NCBI GenBank assembly: GCA_945787485.1
Contig: CALZHV010000006.1
Span: 1-26,323 of the forward strand
From: an uncultured Lachnospiraceae bacterium
Lineage (GTDB): Bacteria > Bacillota > Clostridia > Lachnospirales > Lachnospiraceae
Reading direction: 5' to 3'
Length of the DNA stretch: 26,323 bases
The notes under the pieces are model-generated. The model saw only the letters and a list, made by a program, of their open reading frames with translations. It had not been told where the DNA came from and searched no databases. Of the stretch, positions 24,439-26,323 are shown one piece after another. The first letter of the stretch is position 1. The number at the start of each line of letters is the position of its first letter. Both the position numbers and the translations under genes were made by a program.

Positions 24439-25107
24439 TTATTCCTGCTCGATAAGATTCTTAATAACAATCTGCTCCTGATTATAAATATGCTGCTCCA
24501 TTATTTTTTGTGCAGTGTCGGCATCTCCTTTTAAAATAGCTAATGTTACAAGGTCATGCTCTCTTACAAGATTATCATGATATGAGAAATCTTTTACGTA
24601 CTCAACTCTGTATCTGTAAACCTGTTCCCTAAGATTCTGAGCAATATTTAGAAGCTTAGGATTTTTTGCCGCTCTGTAAATAGCATTATGGAAAGCCTCG
24701 TCTCCCTCAACTATTGCCGGAACAAGCTTTGAATTAATTGCCTCCTTAAAGGTTATGCATGCCTGCTTTAATTCTTTTGCTCCTTCTTCATCAATACGCT
24801 CACACGCAAGCTTAACGGACAATGCCTCAATAGCCATTCTAACCTCCAGGGCATCCTTAAGATCCTTTACGGTTATCTTGGCAACCTCTGCTCCCTTTCT
24901 CGGAATCATAACGACCAGACCTTCCAGCTCAAGCATTCGGATAGCCTCTCTTACCGGTGTTCTGCTGACACCCAGCTTATTTGCAATCGTGACCTCCATG
25001 AGTCTTTCACCCGGTTGAAATTCTCCCTGTATAATAGCCTGTCTCAGTGTATTGAAAACAACCTCTCTTAGTGGTAAAAATTCGTCTATTTTCATATCAA
25101 GTTTCAT
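24439..25107 (-). CDS. GntR-family transcriptional regulator, FCD (FadR) subfamily
   Basis: 222 residues. The N-terminal winged helix (about 10-75) shows LREVVFNTLRQAIIQGEFQP, then GERLMEV, then the recognition helix KLGVSRTPVREAIRMLELEG. The C-terminal all-helical FCD domain (about 80-215) carries the usual metal or ligand set Asp136, His140 (DEAFHNAIY), His184 (VREHDLV) and His206 (EQHIYNQ). FCD regulators bind small organic acids and control nearby or distant metabolic genes; effector and targets are unknown. It lies 28 bases downstream of ispE, so it is probably cotranscribed, and is followed by a terminator. Confidence 0.93.
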   Translation of the reverse strand: MKLDMKIDEFLPLREVVFNTLRQAIIQGEFQPGERLMEVTIANKLGVSRTPVREAIRMLELEGLVVMIPRKGAEVAKITVKDLKDALEVRMAIEALSVKLACERIDEEGAKELKQACITFKEAINSKLVPAIVEGDEAFHNAIYRAAKNPKLLNIAQNLREQVYRYRVEYVKDFSYHDNLVREHDLVTLAILKGDADTAQKIMEQHIYNQEQIVIKNLIEQE

Positions 25108-25135
25108 AACTTTATCCTCCCGTCACATTTGATAA

Positions 25136-26005
25136 TTATACAGGAACAGTAACATATACCTCGTTTGCAAGCTTTTCATCCCGAATAATTTTAGCTGTTT
25201 TCTCACATTGTTCTTTACTGTCAAATATTCCAAACACTGTTGGTCCGCTTCCGCTCATAATTGAATTAATGGCTCCGTTATTTTTCATGACATTTTCTAT
25301 TATAATAATCTCCGGATGAGAACAAGCCGTAACAGTTTCTAACACATTAGACATCCTTTTGCATATTTCTGATAAATCGTTATTCTTCAAGGCCTGTGCC
25401 ATTCCGTCAACATCAGGATGGACCTTTATTTCATCAGCCTTAAGATTTTTGTACACAAATGCCGTACTGACACTAATAGGCGGTTTTGCCACCAACACAT
25501 AACATTCCTTTAAACCGGGAATTTCGGTAAGAATCTCTCCAATTCCCTCAGATACCGCTGTTTTTCCCAATATACAAAAAGGAACATCTGCCCCCAGCTT
25601 CACTCCTATTTCCTGCATCTTTTTTATGCTAAGTTTTAAATCAAACAATTCATTCACTGCCTTAATTGCCGCTGCACAATCCGTACTTCCGCCTGCCATG
25701 CCGGCTTCTACAGGTATATTTTTTATTAGCTTTACGCTTATATTGTTATGAAGACCGTAAGTCTCATACATAAGCTTAATCGCTTTATATATAAGATTTC
25801 GCTCATCCGTCGGAACACTTTCTTTGTTGGTTGAAATAGATATTATTCCTTCCGTTGTATTTTCATCTACAGAAAAAGTAAGCTCATCACAAAGTGACAA
25901 ATTCTGCATTATCATTTTTACATCATGGTATCCGTCAGGTCTTTTTCTTAGCACATCAAGAGCCAGATTGACCTTTGCATATGCTTTTTTTTCTATTGTT
26001 TTCAA
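25136..26005 (-). CDS. ispE: 4-diphosphocytidyl-2-C-methyl-D-erythritol kinase
   Basis: 289 residues. IspE phosphorylates CDP-methylerythritol with ATP in the MEP pathway that makes isoprenoid precursors (for undecaprenyl phosphate and others). This GHMP kinase shows AYAKVNLALDVLRKRPDGYH at 8-27 with Lys11, the ATP loop IPVEAGMAGGSTDCAAAI at 97-114, Asp140 in GADVPFC, and the C-terminal SGSGPTVFGIF. Translation begins at TTG with GGAGG 7 bases upstream. The downstream partner is the GntR regulator gene. Confidence 0.96.
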   Translation of the reverse strand: MKTIEKKAYAKVNLALDVLRKRPDGYHDVKMIMQNLSLCDELTFSVDENTTEGIISISTNKESVPTDERNLIYKAIKLMYETYGLHNNISVKLIKNIPVEAGMAGGSTDCAAAIKAVNELFDLKLSIKKMQEIGVKLGADVPFCILGKTAVSEGIGEILTEIPGLKECYVLVAKPPISVSTAFVYKNLKADEIKVHPDVDGMAQALKNNDLSEICKRMSNVLETVTACSHPEIIIIENVMKNNGAINSIMSGSGPTVFGIFDSKEQCEKTAKIIRDEKLANEVYVTVPV

Positions 26006-26323
26006 TGATAAACCTCCATTTACAATTTAACTCTTTGAATAAATTGTATCTTTTTAAAATTATCCGCACTATATGAAAATTATAACACAGCACATGCCTA
26101 AAATGCACGAATTATATAGTTTTAATCCTGCCTTTTTAAATATTCTGAATAATACTATTTTTTTGAACAAAATCAATTTTTAATTCAATTTAATTCAACA
26201 AATTCAATTTATTATTTAATTTGGGGTTAATTAATCAAATAATATGCCGATATACCTTTTGAAAGGATATTAATAATATTATTAATATGCTGAGTAAGTG
26301 ATTTGTAACCATATAAATGAGGC
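26006..26323. other. Non-coding AT-rich region with palindromes upstream of ispE
   Basis: No gene was found in these 318 bases. The stretch at about 26160-26215 is very AT-rich with several AATTCAA copies. At 26250-26270 ATAT and CCTTT are mirrored by AAAGG and ATAT, with one unpaired A. It is followed directly by a perfect 22-base palindrome at 26267-26288 built from TAATAAT units. These may be operators or part of a promoter region; no start codon with a good binding site follows before the edge. Confidence 0.5.

Overview
The window looks like a chromosomal segment of a low-GC, endospore-forming Firmicute, most probably a gut-type Lachnospiraceae. This rests on AT-rich codon use, strong AGGAGG-type ribosome binding sites, sporulation and germination genes (spoIIR and a GerA-type receptor cluster), a large Bacillus-type SRP RNA beside tadA, and several proteins of a style typical of that family. 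The species cannot be named from the sequence alone. No tRNA, CRISPR array, insertion sequence or prophage is visible.

Region 1 (1-6217, minus strand) is an apparent three-gene operon: a flavin reductase-rubredoxin fusion, a secreted papain-like cysteine peptidase with an intact Cys/His/Asn triad, and a second secreted papain-like protein that runs off the left edge. The second protein has lost all three catalytic residues, carries a long Thr/Glu-rich linker, and ends in an array of at least five and a half bacterial Ig-like (Big2) domains. This active/dead protease pair is the most unusual content of the window.

Region 2 (6182-11289) is mostly housekeeping genes on the minus strand: tatD, rsmA and a hypothetical gene of Lachnospiraceae type, then tadA, the SRP RNA and an HD-domain hydrolase with its terminator. 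A GNAT acetyltransferase on the plus strand lies between and converges on the hypothetical gene with overlapping 3' ends.

Region 3 (11290-17286, plus strand) holds a compact soluble chemoreceptor-like protein behind a possible SigD promoter and followed by a strong terminator. After it come a PLP aminotransferase, malQ, plsC, a membrane-anchored hypothetical protein and a CPBP intramembrane protease. A shared bidirectional terminator closes the block.

Region 4 (17285-26005, minus strand) reads from right to left: ispE, a GntR/FCD regulator, a terminator, GerA-, GerB- and GerC-like subunits, spoIIR, ddl, murI, a DUF1934 protein and a methyltransferase. It combines isoprenoid synthesis, spore formation and germination, and peptidoglycan precursor synthesis (D-Ala-D-Ala and D-Glu). 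The GerC-like protein is much shortened and lacks the usual lipoprotein cysteine. The right end (26006-26323) is non-coding AT-rich DNA with a perfect 22-base palindrome.
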